Assembly: GCF_020283565.1 (NCBI RefSeq)
Contig: NC_060065.1
Span: 42,210,409-42,274,408, forward strand
Direction: 5' to 3'
Length of the DNA: 64,000 bases
Source: Trifolium pratense
Taxonomy: Eukaryota; Streptophyta; Magnoliopsida; Fabales; Fabaceae
The first letter of the stretch is position 1. Every line of letters begins with the position of its first letter. Below the pieces are notes generated by a model. That model worked only from the letters and a program-made list of their open reading frames with translations. It had not been told where the DNA came from and ran no database searches. The position numbers and the translations under genes were made by a program. This document shows positions 33,663 through 46,141 of this stretch, in pieces.

Positions 33663-36609
33663 GATAGAAGAGTTACCGATCGTTTGTGAATTCCCAGATG
33701 TGTTTCCGGATGATATATCTGACGTGCCTCCAAAGCGAGAGGTAGAGTTTTCTATCGACCTAGTACCTGGAACTAGTCCGATATCGATGGCGCCGTATCG
33801 AATGTCAGCGTCAGAGTTGAATGAGTTGAAGAAGCAACTTGAAGAGCTGCTTGAGAAGAGGTTTGTTCGACCGAGTGTTTCGCCATGGGGAGCGCCGGTA
33901 TTGCTTGTGAAGAAGAAAGATGGAAGCATGAGATTATGTATAGACTATCGTCAGTTGAACAAAGTGACGATCAAGAATAAATATCCACTTCCGAGGATAG
34001 ATGATTTGATGGATCAACTAGTTGGAGCTTGTGTGTTTAGTAAGATCGATTTGAGATCTGGATACCATCAGATTAGAGTGAAGACGGAAGACATACCTAA
34101 GACTGCATTTAGGACGAGGTATGGGCACTACGAGTATTCAGTTATGCCGTTTGGTGTGACCAATGCACCTGGAGTTTTCATGGAGTATATGAACCGAATT
34201 TTCCATTCATTTTTGGATAGATTCGTGGTGGTGTTCATCGACGACATTTTGATTTACTCAAAATCCGAGGAAGAGCACGAAGAGCACTTGAGGATTGTTT
34301 TGCAAGTCTTGAAGGAGAAGAAGTTGTATGCCAAGTTGTCGAAGTGTGAATTTTGGATGAAAGAGGTGAGTTTCCTAGGGCATATAATTTCAAGTGGAGG
34401 AATCGCGGTAGACCCTGCGAAGGTTGACGCTGTGTCACAGTGGGGAACGCCGGAATCTGTTTCAGAGATTAGAAGTTTTCTTGGTTTAGCCGGTTATTAT
34501 AGAAGATTCATCGAAGGTTTTTCGAAGTTGGCTTTGCCGTTAACCAAGTTGACAAGGAAAGATCAAGCGTTTGTTTGGGATGGTATTTGTGAGAAGAGTT
34601 TCCAAGAGCTCAAGAGAAGGTTGACTACTGCACCCGTGTTGATTTTACCTGATGCCAAAGAATCGTTCGTCGTGTATTGCGATGCTTCGAAGTTAGGACT
34701 TGGCGGAGTGCTTATGCAAGGGGGTAATGTGGTAGCATATGCTTCAAGGCAACTGAAGGTTCACGAGAGGAACTATCCAACGCATGATTTGGAGTTAGCC
34801 GCAGTGGTGTTTGCTTTGAAAGTGTGGAGACACTACTTGTATGGATCGAGGTTTGAAGTGTTTAGTGATCACAAGAGTCTGAAGTACTTATTCGACCAGA
34901 AGGAGTTGAATATGAGGCAACGGAGATGGCTCGAATTCTTAAAGGACTACGATTTTGAATTGAGTTATCACCCTGGAAAAGCCAATGTGGTGGCCGATGC
35001 TTTAAGTAGGAAAACTTTGCATATGTCATCATTGATGGTAAGAGAGTTAGAGTTGATTGAAGAATTCCGAGACTTGAGTCTTGTGTGCGAGGTTACTTCT
35101 TCAAGTGTGAAGCTTGGAATGTTAAAGTTGACGAATCCTTTTCTCGAAGATATTAAAGAACGTCAGAAATCGGATAAGAAATTGATGGAGAAGATGGTAC
35201 TCATCAATGAAGGCAAGGAGACCAATATCAAGATTGACGAAAGTGGAGTCATGAGATTTCACGGAAGAGTTTGTGTACCGGATGTACCCGAATTGAAGAG
35301 AATGATCATGGAGGAAGGTCACAGAAGTGGTTTGAGTATACATCCTGGAGTAACCAAGATGTATCAGGATTTGAGGAAGTTGTTTTGGTGGCCGGGAATG
35401 AAGAGACAAATTTCTGAATTTGTTTATTCATGCTTAACTTGTCAGAAATCGAAGATTGAACATCAGAAGCCGTTTGGTTTGTTGCAACCAATGTTTATAC
35501 CAGAATGGAAATGGGATAGCATTGCAATGGATTTTGTGGGAGGTTTACCGAAGACCAAGAAAGGTCATGAGGTGATTTGGGTAGTAGTAGATCGTTTGAC
35601 GAAGTGTGCTCACTTCATTGCTATCAGGAAAGGTACTTTGGTGCCTAAGTTGGCCGAGATTTATGTGGAGCAAATTGTGAAGCTACATGGTATTCCAACA
35701 AGTATTATTTCGGATAGAGATCCGAGATTTACTTCTAGATTTTGGGAGAGCTTGCAAGAAGCTTTAGGAACGAAGTTGAGGTTGAGTTCAGCGTATCATC
35801 CTCAGACAGATGGTCAGTCGGAGAGGACGATACAATCCTTAGAAGATTTGTTGAGGGCATGTGTTTTGGAGCAAAACGTGAATTGGGATTCTTGTTTACC
35901 GTTGGTAGAGTTTACATACAACAACAGTTACCATTCTAGTATCGGAATGGCACCGTTTGAGGCTTTGTATGGGAGAAGGTGTAGGACACCTCTGTGTTGG
36001 TATGAAAATGGAGAAGGTGCAATTCTTGGACCAGAGATTGTACAAGAAACAACAGAGAAGATTCGGATGATTCGTGAGAAGATGAAAGCGTCTCAGAGTC
36101 GACAGAAGAGTTATCATGATAAGAGGAGGAAGGACATTGAATTCCAAGAAGGGGATCATGTATTCCTACGAGTTAAATCGACTACGGGAGTAGGACGTGC
36201 GTTGAAGTCAAGGAAGTTGACGTCGAGGTTTATGGGGCCATTTGAGATTTTGAAGCGAGTTGGGAAAGTTGCGTATAGGATTGCATTACCGCCATCATTG
36301 GCGAATTTGCACGATGTTTTTCATGTATCACAGTTGCGCAAGTATGTGTCTGATCCGACACACGTGATTGAATCGGACGATGTTCAAGTGAGGGATGACT
36401 TGACCATCGAGACTGTGCCTTTGAGAATCGAAGGGAGAGAAGTGAAGAGGTTGAGAAACAAAGAGATTGCATCCGTGAAAGTCGTGTGGGGAGGACCGGC
36501 TGGTGAGAATGCGACGTGGGAGTTGGAAAACAAGATGAGAGATTCTTATCCCGATCTGTTTCTAGGTAATTTCGAGGGCGAAATTCTTTTAAGGGGGGTA
36601 GGATTGTAA
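33496..36609 (+). CDS. Gypsy pol: RT, RNase H, integrase, chromodomain
   Basis: The pol sequence proper begins near 33540; the first ~15 codons of this frame overlap gag out of phase and are not native. RT motifs include [20 protein letters not shown] and the catalytic FIDDIL near residue 250. RNase H starts at [11 protein letters not shown] (about 393). Integrase has an HHCC zinc site (about 615-650, SCLTCQKSK) and a DDE triad: D in MDFVGGLP (about 677), D in SDRDPRF (about 738) and E in [12 protein letters not shown] (about 775). A chromodomain-like tail lies at about 978-1025 ([18 protein letters not shown]). The frame is open to its stop beside the 3' LTR. It encodes no protease and is not in frame with gag, so it cannot be made as the usual fusion. 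Confidence 0.92.
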   Translation: MERMLALRTISLEAVVFPKPEENLHLMSGKEVSEALKEHAEMFMMFASLKLEGGVKIEELPIVCEFPDVFPDDISDVPPKREVEFSIDLVPGTSPISMAPYRMSASELNELKKQLEELLEKRFVRPSVSPWGAPVLLVKKKDGSMRLCIDYRQLNKVTIKNKYPLPRIDDLMDQLVGACVFSKIDLRSGYHQIRVKTEDIPKTAFRTRYGHYEYSVMPFGVTNAPGVFMEYMNRIFHSFLDRFVVVFIDDILIYSKSEEEHEEHLRIVLQVLKEKKLYAKLSKCEFWMKEVSFLGHIISSGGIAVDPAKVDAVSQWGTPESVSEIRSFLGLAGYYRRFIEGFSKLALPLTKLTRKDQAFVWDGICEKSFQELKRRLTTAPVLILPDAKESFVVYCDASKLGLGGVLMQGGNVVAYASRQLKVHERNYPTHDLELAAVVFALKVWRHYLYGSRFEVFSDHKSLKYLFDQKELNMRQRRWLEFLKDYDFELSYHPGKANVVADALSRKTLHMSSLMVRELELIEEFRDLSLVCEVTSSSVKLGMLKLTNPFLEDIKERQKSDKKLMEKMVLINEGKETNIKIDESGVMRFHGRVCVPDVPELKRMIMEEGHRSGLSIHPGVTKMYQDLRKLFWWPGMKRQISEFVYSCLTCQKSKIEHQKPFGLLQPMFIPEWKWDSIAMDFVGGLPKTKKGHEVIWVVVDRLTKCAHFIAIRKGTLVPKLAEIYVEQIVKLHGIPTSIISDRDPRFTSRFWESLQEALGTKLRLSSAYHPQTDGQSERTIQSLEDLLRACVLEQNVNWDSCLPLVEFTYNNSYHSSIGMAPFEALYGRRCRTPLCWYENGEGAILGPEIVQETTEKIRMIREKMKASQSRQKSYHDKRRKDIEFQEGDHVFLRVKSTTGVGRALKSRKLTSRFMGPFEILKRVGKVAYRIALPPSLANLHDVFHVSQLRKYVSDPTHVIESDDVQVRDDLTIETVPLRIEGREVKRLRNKEIASVKVVWGGPAGENATWELENKMRDSYPDLFLGNFEGEILLRGVGL
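36591..36600 (+). promoter_or_regulatory. Gypsy polypurine tract
   Basis: AAGGGGGGTA ends four bases before the 3' LTR. It primes plus-strand DNA synthesis in this class. Confidence 0.88.
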
Positions 36610-38718
36610 CGACCCGTTTTTCGTATTCGTATATCTTATTAAATGTATTTTATTGATTAATTGGCTTTTATTATTTTAGTGAGCGGCGAATAATTATTTA
36701 GCCGAACGTAAGTTATTAGGCGCGAGAACCTTGGTTTTGGGCTTAGGGGCGTGAGAGGCATGGGCCTAAGCCATTTGGGCTTGGTTCATGACATTTGAGA
36801 AGTAGTATAAGTAGCAAGTCAAACTTATGAATAGTTTCACAATTCATTTTCTTTGAACCTTGAGTGAGTAAGAGCAAGAGCAAAACCATAGAGCTAAGCT
36901 AGGGTTTGATCAAGAGAGAAAGCTTGAGCAAGAGAAGGCTTGGATCATCATCTTTGCTTAAGGTAAGAGATTAGAATTCATGATTCTTGAGTGACAAGGA
37001 GGGGGGAGATTGTCTATGTCTCCGTTCCCGAACTCTCCCACTCAATTTCTTTTAGACTTTTGATAAGCTTTTGTATGTGAGTATGATGTTCTTCATCATC
37101 ACTTTGTATGTGTTAATCACTAGCTTGATTTCATGATGAATATGTATGTGTTTGGATCATTTTTGGAAAGTTTATGAAAGTTACTTAAAACTCAAGTAAT
37201 TGGCTTGATTTTGATTATTTGAGGTATTTGGATGTTTGGAAGGGATGATTAATGTTCCTAGATACCATATATGTTTGGAATGGCTGTTTATATGAATTTA
37301 TAACATGTTTGGATGAATTTTTGAGTTGATTTGGTGTTAAACCGCCTTAGATAACTCAAGAACAGATTTTCTTTCTGATGTAGTTCGCTACAGCGAAAGG
37401 AGATTCGCTTAGCGAATGAGTTCGCTACCTGTTCGCTTTGGATTCGCTTAGCGAACAGTACTGAACCTGCAACTTTTGTTATTGTTTATAAGTGTGATTA
37501 GGCACTTGTAACATGGTTTAAGGGTATCCTTACATGATTGTTGATACATGTTGATACTGTTAATGCTTATTGATAATCGTTATATGATTGATAAACGTAT
37601 ATGCAATAAGATTGTAGCTTAATGTGAGCAATGTTATGTTTTGGCATTAATTTGCAATGTTAAGTGAATGTGTTAGGATTGTGTTCCCGCGTTCATAAAA
37701 GAGTAGCTTCGAGCTAGAGAAATATCATGTTGATGATATGTGCAACCATACATGCATTCATGTATATATATGTTGAATTGGAAACTTGGGTTCCAATAGA
37801 TTTAAATGGATTTTTGAGTCCATAAGGAAGCTGAGGATCGGATTAGATGAATCCATAAGATCTAGAGCTGCTATCCAGCAGGATATAAAACTGTTTAACT
37901 TATCCATAAGGGATATGAAGGTTTGGTAAGTTCCGAACAATCCGGCAAGATGTAAAACTGTTAACTTATCCATGAGGGATATGGAGGCAATTGGTACCAC
38001 ATGCATTAGTCGTGTCTAGGGATGACATGACATAGAATGATTGGCATTAGATACATTAGGGTAAATGCGCATATATTTGATAAATGGTATGTGACATTAT
38101 CTGATTGAACTGTGCTAAACTTTATTGATTGATCACTGTTTGGTGCAATGTTTTGACGTGAGTTAGAATATGTATGATGTAGTTTGAAAGTGTAAGACCT
38201 TTCTTATACTCGTATGATATGCGGTTATGTTTTCTAACTCTCTGCTTTGTGTTATTTGCTGGACCTTTGGGGGTTCAGATATTCAGGCTGAGGATTGTGC
38301 CGACGTTTAGACTGCTGTTCTAGCGTGGTGTGGAAGTACCTTTTGGTGAGGAGACTTAGCATAGATTACTCCTCTTAGTACTAGCTTTTGACTAGAGTTT
38401 GTAAATAGTGAATGCTCTGGTAATGTAACATCGAGTCGGGGTTACGCTTGGATTTCATCGTATATCGGTGTTACCTTTTGTTATGCTAGTTCTTGTATAA
38501 GTGACATCCTTAGGGATGAATATGGCTTATGGCTTATATATGTATATATATATGCAATGCTTGGTTGAATGAATCCGCTGTTGCTTTTCATGTTAAAATT
38601 TCATGATGCTCTGTGTGTATGCTTGTGTTTTTAATTACCGCGTGGCACTCTGCCTTTACACTTGTTGAAAAGTTTTTAAAATTACGTTTTTAACGGTAGT
38701 ATGGGTTAGGGTGTTACA
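36605..38718 (+). repeat. Gypsy 3' LTR
   Basis: Identical to 30315-32428 in all parts compared, with no length difference. It is followed by CCAAC at 38719-38723. Confidence 0.95.
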
Positions 38719-38723
38719 CCAAC

Positions 38724-41700
38724 TCTAAAAGGCTAACCTCCATTGGCTTTGATAAAGGATTTCTTGGTGTGTTCCGTTAGAAGGGAACTGATGTCTTATC
38801 AGATGTTGGAACATCTGACGGAACATCTGACGAGCAGATTCTGCAGAATCTTGTTGGATGACAGTAGGGCATGGCAGATGCTTGGGTGCTAAACAAATGT
38901 GTGTGTTGGTTACATATGTTTGGAACCTTCTCCTGACCTGGAAGAGGAGGCATCTGTGTCTGAGATGGTTTCTACGCTAGAAACATGTCTTAGATAAATT
39001 TGTTGGGACACAATCAACATATGGTTGACCTCTTGGGTTAGTTCGTGTCTGATCCAAGTAAGTGGTAGTTGAAGTTGTGTGTAGTGTTGATGTGCTATAT
39101 AATGTTCTAACCATGCATGTTATATTCTTGTGATAATATCTAGTTGTATGAATGCATGATTAAACAAGGAGGATTTATTTTTTTGGGACCAAAGGATTAT
39201 GGTTCTCTGGTATTTTTGGTGAAGTTAATTCTTTACCTTGTGCGTTAAAGATATCTTTTGAATTAAGATTGATGAAGTTTTTACTTCCCTTCAAGATATG
39301 TGTTTGTGTTGAAGAGAAAGGAAGTATATGTTGCATCCCTCTCTCCATTGTCTGGTGCACACTAATCAAGGGAAATCCATCTGATGTATTTAATGCTTCC
39401 ACTAAGGTCACAAGTGAGTTTGTTGATCTGTCTCTGAAAATGATGTTGCGTCGAATGTTGGTACATCTTTGGCACCTAAGACTGATGTTGTGCTAAGTAC
39501 TGTCACATCTGTAGTACCTGATATTATGTTGGATCAAAGTGTTCCAGATACCTGTTAGAGGGAATCTCCTCTATAGGTTCAGAAGAATGGCATCAAACAT
39601 CTCAAAGTAAGACAAGGGGTTGGAACATTAGAAGAATTTTTTTTTGAGATGTAAAATATGCACGTCCCTGCATGTGTGGATGATTTGATATTGAAGGTTG
39701 ATCAACTACTGATGGTTGATTCTCCTGTGTCCCCTTGCAAGAGTTATGGACTACTATGGTATCTTCAGACCATAGTTCAGGATGAAACCGATGGGATTGA
39801 GATTGATGTCAGAATTAATGTTGAAACATCTTCTACAACATCTGCTCCTTCAGCCAAGGAAGCTGGTTCTACTCAGGGTGGAGTACAAGGTCAAGCAACT
39901 GACCTAATCTGGAATGACCTTTTTATAAGAATAACTGTCATGAGTGGATGTTATCTGTTGGTGCCATATATGTGCAGAAGAATGATGTCAGATCTAATGT
40001 CCTACCTTGTGTGAGAAGGTGTTTTGAAAAACCTGGATGATCTGCATTGATGGTACTCTATTGGGAGCTTCTTGAATGATGTCTATGCACAATGAGTTCT
40101 TTTGAATGGTGATTTATGAATCAATGTAATTGGGTTCCAAAATCAGAAGCTGGTGTCCCAAATGATGTTGTAACATCATATTTATTGATGGCTGTTCTGT
40201 GGAAGGTGCTTGAGACTTTGCATGGGAGTGCTCAAGCTGTGTGGTCAGAAGACGTGTTTCTGACTATGTGAATCAGAATGTGGAGGTTCTGATCTTGTTT
40301 TAATAGTATGCTCTAGCAATGCATGACTATTTATTCCACTAGTATCAACAACTACTAGTGAATGTAAGGGCAGAAGAATATTGTCAAATACTGAGGTTTG
40401 ATAATTGTCTTTGGTTTTCTTCTGTTGCAAGTCACTCTAGAAAAGGGTTGATAATCAGGATCTTAGTCAAGCTTTTAAGCAAACTAAGATGTTTTGGACT
40501 TTGTGAGTGACTTTACACCTTGTATGCATGACATCCTGCCTATTCAAAAGGTCATGATACATAGTGTGGTTCTGCTAGGACATTGATCAGATGTGTCCTT
40601 GTTAAGTGAAGAGGTCAGAATGCTTGGATGTATTCTCAAGAAGTGAGAGTATCTGACTCAGAATCGACTCTACTGAAGGAGTTGGTGTTGCCCTTCAACA
40701 TGAAAGCATGAAGTCTTTCACATGTTTTCGTTTAGTGCTCGAGTTTTCATCTTCAGATGGAGCCCTGATTATCTATGACAGGTAGAGTCATGTGTTTTTC
40801 TGTGGATTGCATTGGTACATATATATTGTCTAGAGTGTTGTACAAGCTTCTGGAGATCTTTGCCTCATATGAGAATATGATGTCAGATAACATGTTGTGA
40901 CATTATGAAATTATTAACAAGGCATGATTGATTCTAGTCATGTAAAGCTGAAAAATTATATCAGTTATTCACATATCTCTCGAGTGGTTAAATGGTTGAG
41001 TCTGGGAGAATTTATTTTTCTCTACAGTTTTTTTGGAAGGACTTTCCAGGAGTCTTCATTATTGAGAAATGTCACAAATGTGATATTCAGATGTCTTGGT
41101 ATGTGTCACTAAGTCTAAGTGAAAGAAGAACACTTAGAATCAAGTGGAAGACAGTATGTTTGAAGATGTGTTGATCAATGCAAGTAAAAGAAGACAATGT
41201 CCGACTGAATGTTAGAACATTATTCGAGACATGTTTCCTGTAAGATCAACAAGGAAGTGAAATGGACAGTGTGATCAACCACGTGTCAAAAGGGAATGCA
41301 TAAAAGGTCTGTGAATACTTTGAATCCATCTGAAACTACTTCTATATTGCTTGGTGAACAAAATGTGCATCATCTAGGAAACCTATTTCTAAATCCATTA
41401 TCCAGGTTAATCTTATCTCTCAAAAGATCCTAGAAAAGCCTATCTATGTTTGTTGATGATGTTAATAAACCTACCAAACTCGTTTTGATAACCTCATTGA
41501 TTCAGTTGTCACCCCATAATGTTGAGTCAAATGTTGTTACATCTGTTAAAAGTTTTTTTTGTCAGTTCAAATGTTGTGGGTAGTGTTGAAACATCTGTAA
41601 GATCTGTCTTTGAAATTGTAATTTTAGATAAACCAAGATCTCTTAAAACCATAGGTCAGTCTAGTATGAATGTTGTGGTTGTTGATGACGTTTTTTTGAA

Positions 41701-42381
41701 ATTTTTTCATGTGTCATCTTTCAAAGTTGTTGATTCTGTCACTTTGTTATTCCCCACTAAAGTTGTGGTTGTGTCCCCCAAAGAAACCTCACCTGAGTCT
41801 GATGTCACATCAGATGTCGAAACATCTTGGATCAACCTGTTGGTGTTGTTGAAACCTGTTCTACAATTCCCAAACTGATGTTGATATAGTTCTGAGAGTT
41901 TTAAACCTGATGGTGGTTTGGAGTATTGAAGTTTAGACTGTGGTGGAAGAAACTGATCTTGATGATCTTCCACGTGACCAAGCTATTGCTCAAAGTATGA
42001 CTGAAAGAGAACTGGTCATGCTATGATTGTTTGTGTGGATGTGCACTCTGTTGAGAAGTACTATATGTGTTCAGATGTGTTGTGATCAGATGTGATAATG
42101 CTCAGATTTGTGATACTTAAATGTGATTACTACTATTATATGTGACAGTTTCAAATCTGCTTCTGAAACCTCTAGCTTTATGTTCTCATGAAATATGTTA
42201 TGGTATGATGTCATTCATGATGTCCACACATCCTGATCTGATTTTTGAGAATTTATTTTTCTCTGATGTGTGAGAATTCATTTTCCTCTGTATATGGGAG
42301 TTTATTTCTCCCTTTGTGCTTTAAAGGAGAAAGAAGCTATGAGAAGTATTACTAGCTCCTGACATTATTATCTCTGCTGGT
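38724..42381 (+). other. Outer element internal region without pol
   Basis: This part resumes the outer element after the gypsy. It has only short frames and no copia protease, integrase or RT motif. It is marked by ATGTTNNAACAT palindromes (38803, 39818, 40165, 41209) and hairpins at 39218-39237 and 41006-41022. Confidence 0.7.
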
Positions 42382-42777
42382 GTGAATGTTGTTGATTCCA
42401 CAAACACAATTATAGATGTTCTTGTTGCTGATGTATCTCAGACAAAAGATGCTATTGGTTCTGTTGTTGATAAATCAAAACAAACTGGTCCTGAAAAGGA
42501 TGTTGTGACAGACGTTGACACATCTGTGGACCAACCTAAGGCTGATGTTACTATTGTCCAGAAACCTGTTCAAGAAACTGCTGTGGTGAAAGATGTTGGG
42601 ACATCTGTTGACCCATCTGACTCATCTGATGAAGAGACAGAGTCTGATGAAGAGAATTCTACTGAGGTTGAAGAAGGGTCTCTCAGTCTAAAGAAAGGCA
42701 TCAAACTGTGCCACTTAATGAAGAAGTGGTTGAAGAACATGTATGAGGTTATTGTGCCTGCTAGTAAGAAGAGATAG
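42382..42777 (+). pseudogene. Acidic env-like ORF relic of the outer element
   Basis: A 131-codon frame is rich in D, V, T, S and E, with DVGTSVDPSDSSDEETESDE followed by a K-rich end and TAG at 42775-42777. A similar VETSV/DVETS flavour occurs in another frame at 41519-41878, so the original frame was longer and is now broken. Sireviruses carry an env-like ORF between pol and the 3' LTR; the position and the acidic, Ser/Thr-rich character fit, but I see no signal peptide or membrane segment. The repeated codons for D-V-E/G-T-S coincide with the GATGTTGNAACATCT palindrome that also occurs outside coding sequence. Confidence 0.5.
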
Positions 42778-44755
42778 AGTCTGAACAGAAAGGAAGCACC
42801 TTCAAGTAACTCTGAGTATAATGTTGAGGAGGATGTACCAGACATCACACCCTCTGCCTCAAAGAAAAAGTCTGGTGGGAAAAAGATCCCTCAGAATGTG
42901 CATGTTGCTCCCTGTGACAATGTTTCCTTTCATCGTGCTTCCTTTGCACAAGATGGGATCATATGTACAGGAGGAGTTTTTGCTAGATGGATGCTCCATG
43001 CCCTGTTTGGAAGACTACGTGCTTTGATATCATGCTGGAAGAACTTGTGCTAGAAGCTGTGCTACCATATGTTGAAACATCTTTTCTAACATATGCTATG
43101 TGTTGTGCTAACATGTGTTGAAACATCTTTGTTATCAATGCTCTGATATCATACCGGAGGAACCTGTGCTATCTGATGTGGTACTAGATGGTGAAACATC
43201 TTGGCCATCATGTTGAAAATATTGTGCTGATGAAGTGTGATCTGTTTTAGGCTATTTGATGATGACTCCACTGCTGATTTATATCTGATGAGGTATGTAT
43301 CCCATGGTGTTGTCTTCGTTTGTAGTAGCTCTGTGCACTATGTTCCTGGATATCTATACTATTGTACTCTTTGATTAATGCATGAAGACCCTATTTTGTC
43401 TAAACTTCCGACTAAAAAGGGAAGTAGTTTAGTAGTTGGTAGGCATGATAGGTTTTGCTGCTAATGTCTGTTGTGCTACCTGATGTTGAAACATATGCAT
43501 GCTCTTTTAGTGGTTGGATGTGTTCTACTATATGATGTGGTGTCTGATGCTTAGACATCTGCTAACCTGAGTGGTGTAGTATTGAATCTGTGCTGCTGTA
43601 TGTTTATGTGCTGATATGGATGATAAAATTGAGGGGAGTAAGAATTGTTTTTTGATGATCATTCTGATAAGCATGTGTCAATGTATTTGGAGGGAGTAAA
43701 ATTAATTTTTGCTCTGATTCTGATTTTGAGGGGAAGTAGCATAATGCAGTAAGTGGATACTATTCTGTTTTGCAAAGCTCTATTTGTTTGCTCTGGATGA
43801 TGTCCTGCCATATGTTGGAACATCCTGGATGCATGAGAACTTATTTTTCTCAGCTATGTGAGAATTTACTCTTCCCAACTGCTACTTTGTGGTTTGCTTA
43901 AGGAGTTGTGATCTGTGATGTGTTTTGTGTGCGGTAGCAGTATGTGATGTATGGTATCTGATGATTATATGATGTGGAGCATAATGTGGAGGACATTTGT
44001 ATTTTTTGTTGGTACGTGATGTAATGCTTCTGCTATTTCAAGACTATGGATTTGTTATGCTCTGATATTCTGCACTATGGATTTCTGTGATGTTCATTAC
44101 TATTGCTCTTAATGCATGAAGTTTTTGTTTGGCATATTTTGTGGCTAAAAAGGGGGAGTAGTATGTTTGTGTTTGTCTGCTACTTTATAATGATGTATCT
44201 GATGTTGTGACATGCTAGTCTAGCCTGTCTATGAAGAAGTAGTAGTGTGTGCAGTAACATGCATGAATTCAGGGGGAGTAAGAACCAGTTTGTCTGATGG
44301 CCTGATGAGATGCATGAGCTGATGTATTCAGGGGGAGCAAAAATATGTTTTTCTCTGATCTGATATTAAGGGGGAGTAATGCAATATCAAGTTCTTTGCC
44401 TATGTGTGCTTAATGTATGGATGTTATGATGCGCTACAAATTGTTGAAACATCTTGATGCTGATGTGGGAATTTATTTTTCCCAAGTGTGCTTGTGAGAG
44501 TTTATTTCTCTCTACTGAAGGATGAAGCTAAGTTGGTTATGATTCCGCTGTTGTGTATGCCTCTGATGGTTTATGGTAAAGTTTATTTCTTTACCCTGTG
44601 CGTTATTTTCATTTGAGGAAATCTTTTGGAAGTAACATAGAAGATGTTCTACCTTCCTTCATATTTGTGTGCTCACGTTAACTTGAAGGATTGTATGGTT
44701 TTTAAATCTCTCTGTGCTTATTAATGGGCTGAAGTTGTTTTAGCCAAAAATTGCC
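42778..44755 (+). other. Outer element 3' non-coding region with hairpins and PPT-like tracts
   Basis: There is no gene. Purine tracts of the GGGGGAGTA type lie at about 43414, 43630, 43689, 43729, 44147, 44270, 44330 and 44368. Hairpins with a TTTATTT-type loop lie at 43834, 43860, 44467, 44496 and 44575. Palindromes lie at 43069, 43483 and 43812. Confidence 0.75.
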
Positions 44756-44766
44756 AAAGGGGGAGA
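44756..44766 (+). promoter_or_regulatory. Outer element polypurine tract
   Basis: AAAGGGGGAGA ends directly before the 3' LTR and matches the repeated upstream tracts. Confidence 0.88.
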
Positions 44767-44767
44767 T

Positions 44768-46050
44768 TGTTGGATATTTGTGTGTTGGCCTCATTATGCT
44801 AAAACAAATATACAAGCAAGATGTTGGACCAAATGTTTCAACATGTTAGGTACAAAAGATGTTGGACCAAATGTTGTAACATGTTTGGGTACGACAGTCA
44901 GATTGCCCAAATCTCGCGCATTTATTACACGTATCTGCTATATATGGAAATCCACTCTACAAACGTGTATATCAAGATTTGATCTGATCAAGACGTTATT
45001 AGTGCAGATATGTTCTTATCAAGACTTAATGGAATGATTCAACACATTGTTTATTTCCTAAAGAGGATCAACTATTTTAGGAAAGTTTTTATTAAGGTCT
45101 GATTTGCTTAGCTGGACGTGACTCAAAGACCAGCTGTGTTCTGAAGCTTATCTTGGACGATCAGGAGCGTGCTAGCTCTGTCTATATAAAGAAGACTCAA
45201 GGCCAAGATTTTAATGAACCGAAACCATTGTTTCATCAAAGATGTAGTCTTTAGGGTTTCGTGTCTTTAAGCCACTCTCTAGGAGAGTTGGTGTAAGTGA
45301 ACCACTCGGGTTGTGAGATGGTCACTATGTCCTCACTCAGAAACCTTTAGGTAATGAGTTGAGTATTGTAATATCTCTGAAGCTTTTAAGCAAGGAGATA
45401 ATGTTTGTATTTGATTGTAATTCTTGCTTGTGGATTCTATAACACGAGCTAAGAAGTAAGTTTATTAGTTTAAGGTTACTCCTAAGCTTTGAAGTACGGA
45501 GTTTACCATGTGTAATTCACTTGAAGCTTTTAAGCAAAAGTGAAGTGTTGTCTTGGCAAGTTGTCGCCACATCTTTCCCAACATTTTATAAACAACACAG
45601 GTTGTGTTGAGTGAGTGGAAGTGAGATGGGATCTCATGTCTAGGAGTTCCTAGGCAGAAGTTACATGAGTAGTGTCGAGGTCATAAGGCGTAAACCTAGG
45701 ATTTGCTGGAGGTCTTAGTGTAAGACGTAAACCGAGGGTTTGCTGGAGGTCTTAGTGACTAGAGCTATTAGTGGATTTCCTTCCTGGATTGGTATCCCCC
45801 AGAGTAGGCAGGTTGGCTGAACTGGGTTAACAATTTCCTGTGCAGTTTATTTACTTGTTGATTTTATTATGTTTCGTAAGATGTTCCAACATTAAGTATG
45901 ACATTCTCTTTAAATTGAATGTTGGAACATCTGATAAAACATTATTTCGCAGTATCCGTTTTAATGTTATATGCCTTGCCGTGTTATTTTTGTCAGACCA
46001 GATGTCTCGACATTCTATACAACATCTGGTTCTGCTATACCAGAATTTCA
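44768..46050 (+). repeat. Outer element 3' LTR
   Basis: Same length and, where compared, same sequence as 28494-29776. It is followed by AAAAA and then by the 3' flank of CNL2. Confidence 0.95.
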
Positions 46051-46141
46051 AAAAATAAAAGCCCAATGACCAGACTTTGAATTACGAGGTAGTTGTGAAG
46101 AATTACCTACTTGGGCCTTCATTCAAATTTTGAGGACAAAC

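Larger units (their letters stand above)
30315..38718 (+). mobile_element. Ty3/gypsy chromovirus, nested, protease deleted
   Basis: It has direct LTRs of 2114 bp with TG...CA ends and a constant offset of 6290. A perfect CCAAC target duplication lies at 30310-30314 and 38719-38723. The primer site TGGTATCAGAGC is at 32433-32444 and the purine tract AAGGGGGGTA at 36591-36600. The domain order is gag, RT, RNase H, integrase and a C-terminal chromodomain-like segment, which places it in the chromoviruses, probably the Tekay/Del group (inference). The LTRs look identical, so it is very young. The aspartic protease is missing. Confidence 0.95.
28494..46050 (+). mobile_element. Sirevirus-like LTR retrotransposon, non-autonomous (outer element)
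   Basis: It has direct LTRs of 1283 bp with TG...CA ends at a constant offset of 16274. The primer site TGGTATCAGAGC (29779-29790) follows the left LTR and a purine tract (44756-44766) precedes the right one. The likely target duplication AAAAA flanks it (28489-28493 and 46051-46055). Without the nested gypsy it is about 9.15 kb. No gag, protease, integrase or RT is visible. An acidic env-like frame, many PPT-like tracts and an LTR-adjacent palindromic motif argue for the Sirevirus (SIRE/Maximus) branch of Ty1/copia; this is inference. The LTRs look identical wherever I compared them, so it moved recently and probably in trans. Confidence 0.9.

Noticed and set aside
33375..33929. A 184-codon minus-strand frame opposite gypsy gag-pol
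   Set aside because: It is antisense to clear gag and pol coding sequence and shows no protein motif of its own.
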